A stretch of 64,000 nt of DNA from Himantopus leucocephalus (taxonomy: Eukaryota; Chordata; Aves; Charadriiformes; Recurvirostridae). A program made the position numbers and the translations under genes. Location of the stretch: NCBI GenBank assembly GCA_003993805.1, contig RSEF01000006.1, positions 24,319,300-24,383,299 on the forward strand, given 5' to 3'. Below the pieces are notes generated by a model. It was not told the origin of the DNA. It ran no database searches and saw only the letters and a list, made by a program, of their open reading frames with translations. Below, piece by piece: positions 37,455 through 49,000 of the stretch; position 1 is the stretch's first letter, and each line of letters opens with the position of its first letter.

Positions 37455-37520
37455 GTGGAGGTGATTGTTCTTATTCCCATTTTATAAAGGGAGAAGCTAA
37501 GGCATGTGAGAGGGAGCTCT
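37455..37520 (+). repeat. MIR-like SINE fragment
   Basis: The stretch ttcttattcccattttataa followed by agggagaagctaaggcatgt resembles the conserved MIR segment around 'tta-tccccattttacagatgaggaaactgaggca'. It is short and diverged, and the assignment is by eye. MIR elements are shared by amniotes, so this does not narrow the host. Confidence 0.45.
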
Positions 37521-40500
37521 TGTAGCAAATTGGAGAGAAACTGGTCACTTATTGATTCCTGTTCCTAACAATAACCCTTTTACTACTAAAACAGCTTTAT
37601 AAAGTGGAATCTTCTGCCTGTTCCTAGCCTTTGTCATGGTGCTACAAACTTTGTGCGTGCCGGAGTATTTGTCCATCTCAGATACTGTCAGTTTTTATTA
37701 CAGAGGGAAAGTGAGCTGGCTGCCTTTGCCATGCATTCGGCTTTACTCGATGAAGACAGAGATGCACTCGCTGCTGCCCAGTGCGCTGTGCTGGCATGAG
37801 CACTCAGTTGAGAAGGTGAATGTGTGTAGTGGGTATAAAGTCACCCTTGATTTCCTGCGAAGGGGTAAATGCCAGCCAGATGTTACTGCTTCTCTGTTCC
37901 ACTGTAACAGCATGTAGGAAGAAGTGAGCTTGCAGTGCTGCTTTTATTGTACAAGAAATATTTGAGTATACAAAGAATATTTATGCATACTGGACCTGCA
38001 AAGTAGGTGCAAAGACCAGGCTCATGCAGTGAACGATGGCTCAGCGTTCCCATCTCTATAATAAGCTTTGCAACCTTTCTGTTCTTCCCTTAGCCTACTT
38101 TCAGCACCTCCAGAGTGCTTAATTTCACTGCTCAGGACAAGAGGACAGTCTTGTCTTAAGGGACTCTGGAAATGTAGCTGCTGTCAAGCAGGAGTGGGTA
38201 TTAGACAGCTCATCTGCAACAGCTTGATGGGGAGAGTTTGGAGGTCAGAGAAAATGCGCTGAAGAAGTTCTGCCTGCCTGAGCGTAGTGATTTTGCTCTC
38301 CTGCACCTTGGACCCAGAGCAGGTTAAGACGGGCAGGGTGGTGTTCCTTGCCATAGTGGGTGCATGTGGGCTGGAAGATGCTAGGAATTAAGGGACGGGT
38401 AGCTTAGTGTTGCTGGTCCGTTTCACTTCTCACATGTGATGTTACAACTAGTGGCAAATTAAATTGAGGAATCAATTAAATCTCTTCTTTCCATGCATGC
38501 CATATCAGTTTTCACAGAAGCCCTTTCCTGTCAGCAGACTCTGCATCTTCAGAAGTTCTTTTACTCTGAGCTTCTCTGAAGGGCAGCACTTGTTGTTTCT
38601 GTTTATCAAGGAGGCAGTTTTTAAAGACTTTCTATAAAGGATTTTAAAAATGTTACTTACTGGTTGGAGAGCTACTGCAGAAGCAAGCCCTGTTGCAGTG
38701 AAGATGGTGAGGGCACAAATGCAACTCACCTGGAGGTACACCTTCTCTCACCATAGCTCAAGGTGAGACCTGCAGTGGGATGTCCCCTTTCGGGGTGGGG
38801 GGTGGAGGGTGGAACTAATAGAGCCCACATGGAGATTCACTTGCTTCTCACTTCCCAGCCCATGTGTTTTTGAGGGAGAAAGGGCTAGGAACAGTCACTT
38901 TAGGATCGGCCAATTGTTGCAGCCTCAAGAACAACCAAAGTAGAAACTTTTCACCAGTCAGAGCTTTCCAGTTTGCAGAGGACCGACTGCCCTGGGATCA
39001 GTTGCCGTTGCTCTCATCATTTCTGTCCTGCAGTCTTTTCCCTTCTGTTTTTCTTGATCCTATCTGCCCTTCTGTCTCCATTTTCCCATCTCTGTACTTC
39101 TTCCTTCAGTATTCTTTTTCTATGCTTTTCCTCTCCTTGATTTATCTCTAATTGAAGTCTTTCATGACACTCAGTAAGTAACAGCACTGTTGTATCTGTT
39201 GCCACTGCACTTTTCTGAGCTGTCCCTGTTCTCCTGCGTTTGAGATCGTTAGCTCTCTGGGACAGAGGCTTCCCACCACTCCGTGTTTGTACAATACCTG
39301 TTACAGTGGGACCCACTTTTACTGTCTTATAACATGATTAATACAGCTAATACAAATAAATGATTTGTTGGCACTTCAGTTCCTAAATCAGGGTAGAACA
39401 CTTTATATTTTTCCTGCAATCATTCCCTTCTTCCCAAAGAAACAAATGCAAGAAATATGCAATAAATGCATAAAAATGTAAATACAAGTGTCCTAGGTTG
39501 TTATTCCTGAGGAAAATACAGGTTCATTCACGTGTCTTGACATGGCTTCTGGCATCATGGTGTTTAGGTAGCTTGCTCTCTGAAGAGTTGCATGAAGAAG
39601 TGATGAGAGATGGGTGTTTTTTTTCTGAGAGCACTGGCAAGGCTAGTGTGTAAATGACTCTCACTGGGACATTGAGGAATAAAAAAATGCAGAGATCGCT
39701 TGTGGGCTGCCTTAGAGCACTAAGCATTAACCTCAAGACAAGCCACTGGGAGCCAGTTTTTTTCATTCCTGAACCATTGTTTCAACCTTCTGCCTGTTCA
39801 GCATCCTTCCCTTGTCCAGTTCCTTTGTGACAAGTCTCCTCTTGCCAGCTGGCTGCTGAACTGTGCAACTGTCAGAGGAGGCAACATTGCTAAAGTGACA
39901 TCTCTGCAGACATCCCTCTGTCCCTAGAGAATTGTGTCCCCAAAGAGCTCTGAAATTTGTATGACAAATGGCAGCCAGCCCCACTGAGGGACTTTGCGGT
40001 GTGGAAATATGTAAGTGTACACATTATGAAGGGCTGGTTGGGGAACTGCAGTGTTCTGTCCTTTGGTTGACACTTCACTATTTCCTTGCTTTATAAATGC
40101 GTTGAAGATGCTAGTACTTCACGAATACCAAACACGAGGCTTTTATTTTATTTTCTCTTTTTTTTTCATCATCGATATTAAGATCTCAGTAGAGCCCATC
40201 ACAAATCTTTTCCAAGAGCCTCAACTGCTCCCTTCCCCCTCCCCAAAGGTACTGGCTGATATCCCAATAATCAAGGTAATCACAGTGTAAAAATAAAAGA
40301 TTGCCAAGGCTCAGCTGTTACATGCTGGTGTGAGAACTAATGATGGCAAAGCCGCTGTTCTATTGTCCATAAGGGGGAGACTGTGCTTAAAAGCTCCGGG
40401 TCCCCTGTTGTCTCCAGAAACAAATGCCTGTGGAGTGGCAGCTTTGCAAAGTGAAATTCCAGCTGTTACTCAGTAGCCCAGGAGGCCAGTTCCCTAAAAG

Positions 40501-42186
40501 TGTGCCCCAGGGACAAGATGGGTTTTGAGAGATGGAAGAATAGCGGAGGCATATCAGAGTAGTTGATGCAGAAAGGCGCTGATATTGCACAGCCGCTTGG
40601 GCTGGGTAACTATGGAATTTCTTGCAGCAGATGCGTGAGGAGGAGCTGTGCCACATGCAGAGCCTGGCCTTGGTAGCGTATGCTGGGCAGTAAGAACCTG
40701 GCTACAGAGAGCCAGGATTGAATCCAAGCTCTTCATGCTCCTCTGCCCCAGGCTGCCCGCAGGTTCAGGAAAACAGCTCTGCAGAAAATCGGGTTGGGAA
40801 GGAATTCTTCGGAGTGAAAGAGCTCACTTAAAACAAATTAAACAGCTGAACGTCTTCCTCGAGTCACTGAGGAGTTGTCCGTTTGCCTTTAGGGAAATGA
40901 GGAAGGAGACTTGAATTCTCTCTCTTCCTTAACGTCTGTTGATTCTTACTGCAGTGGCAGCTGGTTGCTGGGTTTGCTTTCCCTGGGTGAATCCCAGCTG
41001 TGATTGCAGGTGCCGCTCCACTAGCTCAGATCCGAGCAGGGACTTGTGAGCAGGCGGCCCATGTTGAAGTGCTTCACAGCAGTGGATACAAATGAATGCT
41101 AAATCTGTTCCCTGGTAAATGTTGGAACCATGTGAGTGCACTGAACCCCTCCGAGCTGCCAAACCTTCTGTCAAGCCAGAAGTTAAGTTGTTGTAAGTCT
41201 GTGTTCCTTTTTCTTTCAGTAGCTTGTAGTGCGTCCTGTAGGAGTGTAAATATGATTCCAGCCAGGCATGAAACATGCGGCTTGAAAGCCACAGTGTTCG
41301 AGAGGCTGGGTAATGGAGAGTGTGATTGAGACTCACAGGACCTGCTTCTCTGGTCGGATTGAAATGGGAAGAGTCTGGCCATGTCTCTACCTGCCTTCTT
41401 GCCCTGCTCTGGAGGGAGGAGGGTTTGGGCAGTCTGGCAGGGGCCCTGCTGAATTTGCTTTGCTGATGTAACTGTCAAGGCAGGTGAGACTACAGAAACC
41501 CCCCTGTGCTAAGTATGTACTGATGCTGTAGGAGCAGCTGCTGGAGTCACTGCCGCTGCGCATGGACTGCATCTGGTGTGTTGATGAGTTGTGTGGCTGG
41601 GAATGTTGCAGTGAATCTGCAGATTCTGTTTGGGGGTTGGTTTTTTTTGTGTTTTTTTTTTTTTTCCCCCCTCCTGCTCCCCACTCCTTCCAAACTGTTT
41701 TTCTTTATCTGTATATTTAAAAAAGTAAGGATGCTTCCAGACAGGTTTTCTTTCCACTGGCTCTGATTGGCACCACTGACTATCACTTATTCCTGGACTC
41801 AGGCACCAGCTTTTAGCTGTGATGAGGTCTGGGGAAAGCAGCTGAAAGCCCTTCTGCAGGGAGAGGTGTGGGGAGGAGGGAACCCATTAGGAGGGCAACA
41901 GAGGGAGCTGGAGTGAATTTTCATGCTGATGAATATGAGAGTGAAAGCCCTGACTGCTGCTGTGGTGTAATTTGGCTGAGCAAGTGTTCTCCAGGCACTC
42001 TCAGTGCACATCTGTGCTGAGCACTGACATGCGCTGTTCCCATCATGGGCATTTACCTCAGCAATGGGTCTCATGCGTAACATCCCAACTAGACCAGTTG
42101 CAAACTCTAGCCCAGGGAGACTTTACTGTCTTGCCATTTGTCTTCTCAGCTGTATCTGACAAGCAGAGGAAATATTCCAGCTGCAG

Positions 42187-42207
42187 NTTGATTCCCCCCC
42201 CCCCCCC
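42187..42207. repeat. Ambiguous base followed by poly-C tract
   Basis: Base 42187 is N, and 14 consecutive C occupy 42194-42207. This is likely a sequencing or assembly weak point. It is more than 700 bases from the nearest ARMH3 exon and does not affect coding. Confidence 0.9.
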
Positions 42208-42958
42208 ATTATTTTACTTTCAATTCTAGATTTCTCATACCTGCCTCTGGATCCGCCTAGAAGGGAAGGGGAATATGTTGGTGCAGGCAGCGAGACAAAT
42301 GAGGCAGAGAAGTAGGAGTGGTCAGTGTTTCTGCTGCTGTGTTTGGGACACTGTCATAAGTTATCTCTAACTATCTAAATTGGGGCTGAGGACTAAAGTC
42401 ATTATGGGAAGAAGTCAAAGTAGTGGCTGCAGTGATGAATGACTACAAGTAAGAGCCAACTACAACATTTGAAACATAGTGGAGATCCAAAGCAATAAAC
42501 CATCAGCTTCAACACTGAGGCAACAAAGTTCCAGAGAGCAAAATGTCAGGCGATACTGATTTTGGAAGGGAGAAACAGTTCCTGAGCAGGATGGAGCAGC
42601 AATGGCTGGGTTTGCTGTGTCTCTGCATGAACACTGAGCAATTTGCAGCCTGTTCTCAGCAAGGCAGCAATTCCCTCTGCCAGAGCGGCAAGCACAGTCC
42701 CGTATCTGCTGGGACAAACGCACCCACGAGTAGGGCAGTGCCTGTGCTTGCAATTTCCAGTGAGCCCGTGACTGAATTTGCGTTGGCCTCTCAGCAGGGA
42801 GCGTGCCTTCGGCAGAGCGAGCAATACAGTGTGGTGAGAGAGTAACTACTTCTTGCAGGACTGTGGCTCCATGTGCACTGACTAAGGCTGGCGGGGAATT
42901 TCTGCTGCATCCCTAAGCTGTTCCTGAGACTTCTGAAAATTTCCCTCCTTTGTTTCAG

Positions 42959-43037
42959 AGCCATCATCAATCACTTCAACCCGAAGATAGAGTCTTATGC
43001 TGCGGTGAATCACATATCACAGCTCTCCGAGGATCAG
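42959..43037 (+). CDS. ARMH3: ARMH3 internal exon D (79 nt)
   Basis: The acceptor cctttgtttcag ends at 42958 and the donor GATCAG|gtaagc begins at 43038. The first base completes the arginine codon AG|A from the exon at 8408-8483. Then come 26 residues ([20 protein letters not shown] and QLSEDQ), ending in phase 0. The acceptor context is tcagAGCC. Choosing the first AG keeps the frame, while using the second AG, two bases later, would break it. SEDQ here corresponds to SEEQ as I remember the human protein. The next ARMH3 exon should encode a conserved stretch starting VLEVV. I did not see it before base 64000, so the following intron is at least 21 kb and the protein C-terminus lies outside the window. 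Confidence 0.98.
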
Positions 43038-46000
43038 GTAAGCCGGACATGTGATGACCTTTTTTTCATGCTGACCTCTGGTGTTTAGGAGTACTGTGTG
43101 CCCACTGGGACTGATGAAGTTGCAGCAACATGAGGAGTGAAGGCGGGACTCCTGTGTTGCTTGTTCAGGTGTGGGCAAGAGGAAGAGAAACAAGGCTTGC
43201 TTTGGCCAACTTTACCGTCACATGCAGACATCTTGGTCCAGCACATGCAGAAGGATGAGTACGAATGATGAAAATATACAGCATTGTCAGCAAGTGTGGT
43301 TGGAGCTGTGAGGATGCGGGCGTTCAGAAAGGGGCAGGAAGGTTTTGGCAGCGAATTTAATTATCAGAGAACTGTTGGGCGTAGCTTGATTTTCTGTGAT
43401 ACCGGGGAATTAGAACTCAGGCAACAGTTGGTAGAAATTTTCTAGGGTAATTGAATTCAGTTGTTTTAGATTTTGAAAGAGGGTGATAGGATTAGGTTTC
43501 CCTTCCTTAATTTGGCCTGGTTTGCTCTCTTCGTGTCCTGCTTATATTGCATAAATGTGTAAATGTGTCTTTTTGAAAACAGGCGACTGTGTGTGGTCTC
43601 AGGAAGGGAAGAGATGGCCTATTTCCCAAAATAAAATATCGGGATTATATGTTAATCACTCTTGGAGAGGTAAATGACTCTGCAGGAGCCTGTGGTGGAC
43701 AAAATAGAGAGCTGCCACGTGAGCTGGGAGGATCATCCCAGACGCAGCTGCGTCAACACCTCTGGACCTTCCGGAGAAGAAATTGTGTACGCAGTGTAGG
43801 ACAGACCTGACTTGAGTCACCTTGGAGTGCTCCTTCCACTGGATGGGATCCCATGCTTGTGCCTCTTAAAAGGTCCTGACTGTATCTTGCTCTGCAATTC
43901 ATTTCTCTTTCTGTGGATGGTGTTTTTACTCATTCCTTGATGATACCCTTCTATGCTTCCCACTGAGCTTTTCATTTATTATTATCCTACTTGATCTGTA
44001 ATATGTAGCACCCTAAAATCTCAGGTGTATTGGTGCAGTGGGGAAAAAAATGTGGCCCCTACTGCTTTTTATTCTTGATACAGCTGAATAGAAGAACACT
44101 GGTTTTAATTTACTCAATTTGTCTGTATTGTTCTGCCTCTGAGAGTCACTGTACTCACAGCTATGTTTTGTGATGGTTCATCTTATCAGTCCTCATTCAT
44201 TGATGATACACTGATTGCATCAACCTAGGCCCCTAAAAAAGAAAAGCCTTTGATAGCCCAATTTGAAACTGAGGGCTTGGTTAGAGAGGAATTTTGCATA
44301 GTGTTTAGGTTAGTCTGAGAAAGGAAATGAGCTTTTCACTGTCAGCTCTGTGTAGTATTCATCCCCCAGCAGTTCAGGGAGGTCAGGTTAAATCCTTTCT
44401 TCCTTGTGTGTTATTCTTTAAATAAAATCTCTAGCAGCAGGCAGATAATGAAATCAGTGCTGATGCATTGAGCATTTTGAGGAAGATGACTAGGAAGTTG
44501 AAAGACAGATTTCTCTTTTTTTCTTTTCTCCCTTCATGCTTCCTCTCAACGTAGGTGGAACATCAAACAAAGCAAGGCAACAATAGGTCCTGGTGAACTG
44601 CAGAGAAATAACGAAGATGTCACTGTGGTGAGGAACTGCGTGGTCTCAGTGAGGGTGTTTAGTCAGTGCCCTGCAATTTACTGCACAAGGAGGAGAGGGA
44701 TGGAGACTTCTTGCCTCCTCTTTCAATTAGCCAGCGAGCTCAGGTCTGTGTGTTGGACTGTGGTTTCCCCTCCGTCAGTAGCTGTTCCACGTAGTAAGTA
44801 CATGAGAGGCAATGGGAGACGGCCGAGATCAAGGCCAGGGTCTGGCTGTTGTGGGGTCACAGAATTTGTTGTTTTCATTGTGTTAGCTCTTCAGCGTGGG
44901 GGGGTGGGGAGGTGTCGAACTTGCCTTTCGGCTGCTGCAGTCTCTATTTTTTTCCTTTCTAGCTGTACCTTTTGTTTTTACATTTGTGTTCGCTTAGTTC
45001 CCCTTCTCTCTTCTCTCCATAAATATTGTCTACACAAAATTCACCTTCCTTTCTAGCCCTGTTTTTTTGAAGTATACCACGTTGACATATTTAATGCTGA
45101 CATTTAACTCGTGTATCCACACGCAGATACTACATTTGGGACTGGTCATTCTCTCCTTTGAGTTATTTCAATAGTTTCAGGAGACTGGTATTTCTTTACT
45201 AGGAACACTTATTTTTGCAGCTGTGAGGATCAAACTTTTCTTTTAATGAAGCTTTCCTTCCCAGATACTAGCCTTTGGCCAGATTCTCATAGGGCTGCTC
45301 ATGCTGCTCTGTGGTGTCTCAGAATCTCCTATTAATCAGGCAGGCATGGCTTTGACATAGCTCTATCTGAAGGGGAATTTCCAGCTGCTCTGAGTTGCTT
45401 CCAATTCACTTGAACCTGCTCAGCTTGCAGACTCTTACTTGAGCCTGTGTCAAACTTGCTGTGCTGCTCCCTGACTGTTCTGGCACCCTGTTCATGTGTT
45501 AGATGATTTTTTTTTTAATTATTTTTTTTATTTTGTATTTTTAATATCCTTAAAAGTAGCTAAGTAATCAGCTGAAAGAGATTTTGCTCTATCTTTTTAT
45601 TTTCCTAATCCTATTGAAGGCTTTATTACCTTGTTAATCACTAATGTCCATTTATTACAATTCTCAGTCTGTTATTTCAGTGCTTTCTCCTTTTTTATTT
45701 ATAAGCATTAATGTTAACATTATTACATGCTGAGGGAATTTGTAGGCCTTTGAAAACGATGGATGTGGGATTGTTTTAAGGATAGACTGTTAATACCACT
45801 GTATATCTTCAGCCCTAAAGATCTCCAGGAACCATAGTTTGAATATACAAATCTGTGCTGCAGGCAGATATATTCGCACAACTTCATGGTACAGCTTTAC
45901 TGACTGTTGTGGGGTTTATCCAGCGTTTGGATCAGACATACTGGGAAGAGACCTTTTTCTTTCCATAGTCTCCTGAGCAAAGAGTGGGAGATTCTCTGGG

Positions 46001-49000
46001 CTGAGCAAATGCCATGGATTTGACGATGAGCCACCTCAGTCTATCAACACCACGTGATCCTTGCCAGTGCCGTTCTGCAAAGAGTCTATTTGCCAAAGCA
46101 AACTCATAATCCTTCCTAGTCGTTAGCTATTTTGACCTTACAAATGTCTTAGCCAGTTATTGGCATCTTCCTTCACTTGCTAATTTGTTAAAGCTGACTT
46201 CAGTGTTAACTTGTGTTTTTTATGGTATTCTCCCTCTCAACACGTTTGGCTCCTGCCTGCGTGTCCTTTAAAGAACTGAAAGATGCTGCACAGTCAAAAA
46301 GACAGGATTGGCCATTAACTGCCAATGTAGCTTTAGCTCTTCTATGCAAGTGATTATTCCCGTGTCTTCCAAGATGTTTGGGTCCCTTCTCATGTCAAAG
46401 GGCAAAATAGGCTTCTGTGAAATGAATTCACTCTCCAGATGACTGGACTGCCTTGTACTTGATATGTTGGAGGCAGTAGACTTCCTCTGTGCCATATCTG
46501 ATCTCTGAGAAGCTCCCAACGTGTTTTCCAGCAGAAGCAGTTGCAGAAAACAGGGTCAAGGCAGTGAGAAAACAGCAACACAAGAGTTGCGCCAGGAGGG
46601 CCAATACAGACAAACATAAAAGACTGACAACACAGGGCGTGAGTGATCTGGATGGGGTCTCACATCTGCCTTTTCTGGATGTTAAAGAAGAGCTGTGTGT
46701 AAGAAGGCAGCGCTCTGCCTGATGGTGATGTAGCACGATTATTCTAGAGAGGCTAAAGTGAGAGGAACCCAGAACTTCCTTTGGTGAAATCTCCTCGGAG
46801 CAGGAATGTCTTGTGGTACCTTGCATGCCAGGCAAGTCTTGTGCCAATTTGCTGGAGATTTATGTAGCTAAATTGCTCACTAAGGTCTCATTTTCTCTTT
46901 GGCACTTGTTCTCTCTATGATTTTTGCTCTGAGGGTCTTACAATTGAGATGGCAGACACATAGGACTGATGATGCCCCTGTTAGTTCAGGAACATCTATA
47001 TGCTTTTTCTAATAGAAGCCCCTCTTTCTTCCCAGCCACAGCAGGGGCACTAGGCACCTCCAGTTTGGAGGTGGCGTCATGAGGTTCAGTGTGAAAGCCT
47101 GTTGTGAACACCTGTACTGTGTGTGTTAGTCTGGTAACTGCAGATGGAAAGTGCTGGGAGCCAGAACAGATTGCGATGGAAAAACAGGACAACTGTATTG
47201 CTTTTGAAATGGTGACAAATGAGTGTAATACTTGGGCTGTTCCACGCTGTAATACCTTTATAACTCAGGTAGCTGCAACCCAGTTTGGTCAGGCAATGTC
47301 ACAAAGCCATTTCCCCTCCCTTGAGATCATCCTCCAAATGTTGAATGCTTCCCCCTGCCGCCCCCCCCAAGTCCACATGGACTTTTGTTACCTGGTGGGG
47401 CTTCGAGGGACTAACGCGAAGCGCAGCTCAGGGAGGCTCCACCAGTGACTTGCACAGAAAGTCACAAAGGGATGCAGTTGAGTTTAGATGCCCGAGGTAT
47501 TCTAACTCTGAGCCATTCATGTCCTGGTTTATTCAACTTGTTCTGGTTTCCGTAACTAGCAGCAAAACCACTGGCAGATACAAAACACTTTGTTCTTTTT
47601 TAGCATTTTAGCATTTAGCATAAAAGCCTGTTGGCATGCATGCGTTTGATATTTTTAAAATGCTGAGTACCATCAGTGCTAGGTACTACTACAATAAATC
47701 CCCCTAATCTCTTACATTAATATAACGTGTTGTGAGGGCTGCGGAAATGCTTTAGAATGCTTTTGGCATAATGCTACTTCATTTCTGAAAAGCAGTCAGC
47801 TTTGGGGTAGAAAGTGTCAAGCTTGCTAGTGCTGTGGTGCACACAGCAGTAGGAATGTGAAACTCCAGCTAAAGGGTCACCAAGGCAAAGCCCTGATTTA
47901 AAGTCATCACATCTTTGCAAATGAGGCAGGGATGTTGGGTTTCATGGTCTCATTACAGACACCTATTCATGATTAATGGCTTGAAACAGATTTTATTGTT
48001 TAAATAGAAAGAGCTGAGCTGCACCAGGTGAAATTGGAATCCCAGGTTTAAAAGAGTCTATACAAAAAGTCTTCTGGACTTGGCAAATTGCTGGTTTGCC
48101 CACCTTGTTCTCTGGTTTAGCTGTCTTTCTCTCTCTTCCCCGCCTCCTGGTTTACCAGAGAAATATCCCTGCAACTTACTAATGCCTCAGACTGCTTTAT
48201 GCAGTGTGCCAGACTGAATGGGTCTGAAGAGGCTTCAAGGACTGATCAGCTTTGCTGCAAGGAGATTTGAAGCTGGAGGTGAGCTTTGGAGCAGTGACTT
48301 TGTGCTGTGTACTGTCTTCTTTAACACACAGAATGCAAAAAACTGTGCGTCATTGGAGGGGGGAGGCAACGTGTTAGAGGGACAAAAGAAGGACTTTATT
48401 TTTGAAAACACCTGATGCTAGAGAGGTGTAACCCTATTCCTAAATCAGTCCCAGAAATCCTAACAAGAAATGGGAGAAACCCTTCAATTCCCTTCTTTCA
48501 GGCTTGACACAAAGATGCCCCGGCATCCTGCCGGTTACTGTTAGTGGCAGTTAGCTGCTCCGTGCCTCTCGGAGGCAGTATGACCCTGGATCACCTTGAC
48601 TGCTCCCAGAGCAGAGGAGTCTTCCCGCTGCCCTCTGTGTGTTGCAGATGCGAAGGGATGTCTTGCATCCTACCACTTCTGTGAGCTATCCTCTTGGGCA
48701 GATTAGGGACTGCCTCAAAGTACAAACTGGTAACAAAATAAGTCCATTAAACTTCAAAGCAAGGCTTGCCTTCAATTCTCACTGCTGTTTTCGTATCCTT
48801 GCCTGGCTGTCGCTGGCACCACAGGGAGCGGTAAGGGCCTGTAGGCTGCTGTAGTGTAGGTGACCACTGAATGTGGGGGACTTGGTTTGGAAGAGCTGCC
48901 TTCTGGAGCTGCTGTTTGCTGCCGACTGCAACCAGGTGAAGTCTCCTGGAGGTAGATAAGTTTCTGTGCTGGGGCTACAGAGGCAGCTCTCAGAGATGTG

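Larger units (their letters stand above)
8484..42958 (+). other. ARMH3 large intron (34.5 kb)
   Basis: This intron separates two ARMH3 exons of 76 and 79 nt whose phases join perfectly. It has gtaagg at the start and gtttcag at the end. Supported contents, listed separately, are three CR1-type LINE fragments, a CR1-tail-like motif, a MIR-like fragment, a 13 kb-mark AT microsatellite cluster, several short tandem repeats, a palindromic CTCF-like site, a candidate minus-strand exon and a candidate cryptic exon. Stretches between these (about 8.9-13.0, 15.0-18.6, 24.1-28.0, 29.6-37.4 and 37.6-42.9 kb) hold unique AT-leaning sequence. The many open frames there are short, overlap on both strands, and were not recognised. 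Confidence 0.9.

Noticed and set aside
44625..45056. 143-codon plus-strand open frame
   Set aside because: The cysteine- and leucine-rich C-terminal part comes from pyrimidine-rich intronic DNA, and no family was recognised.
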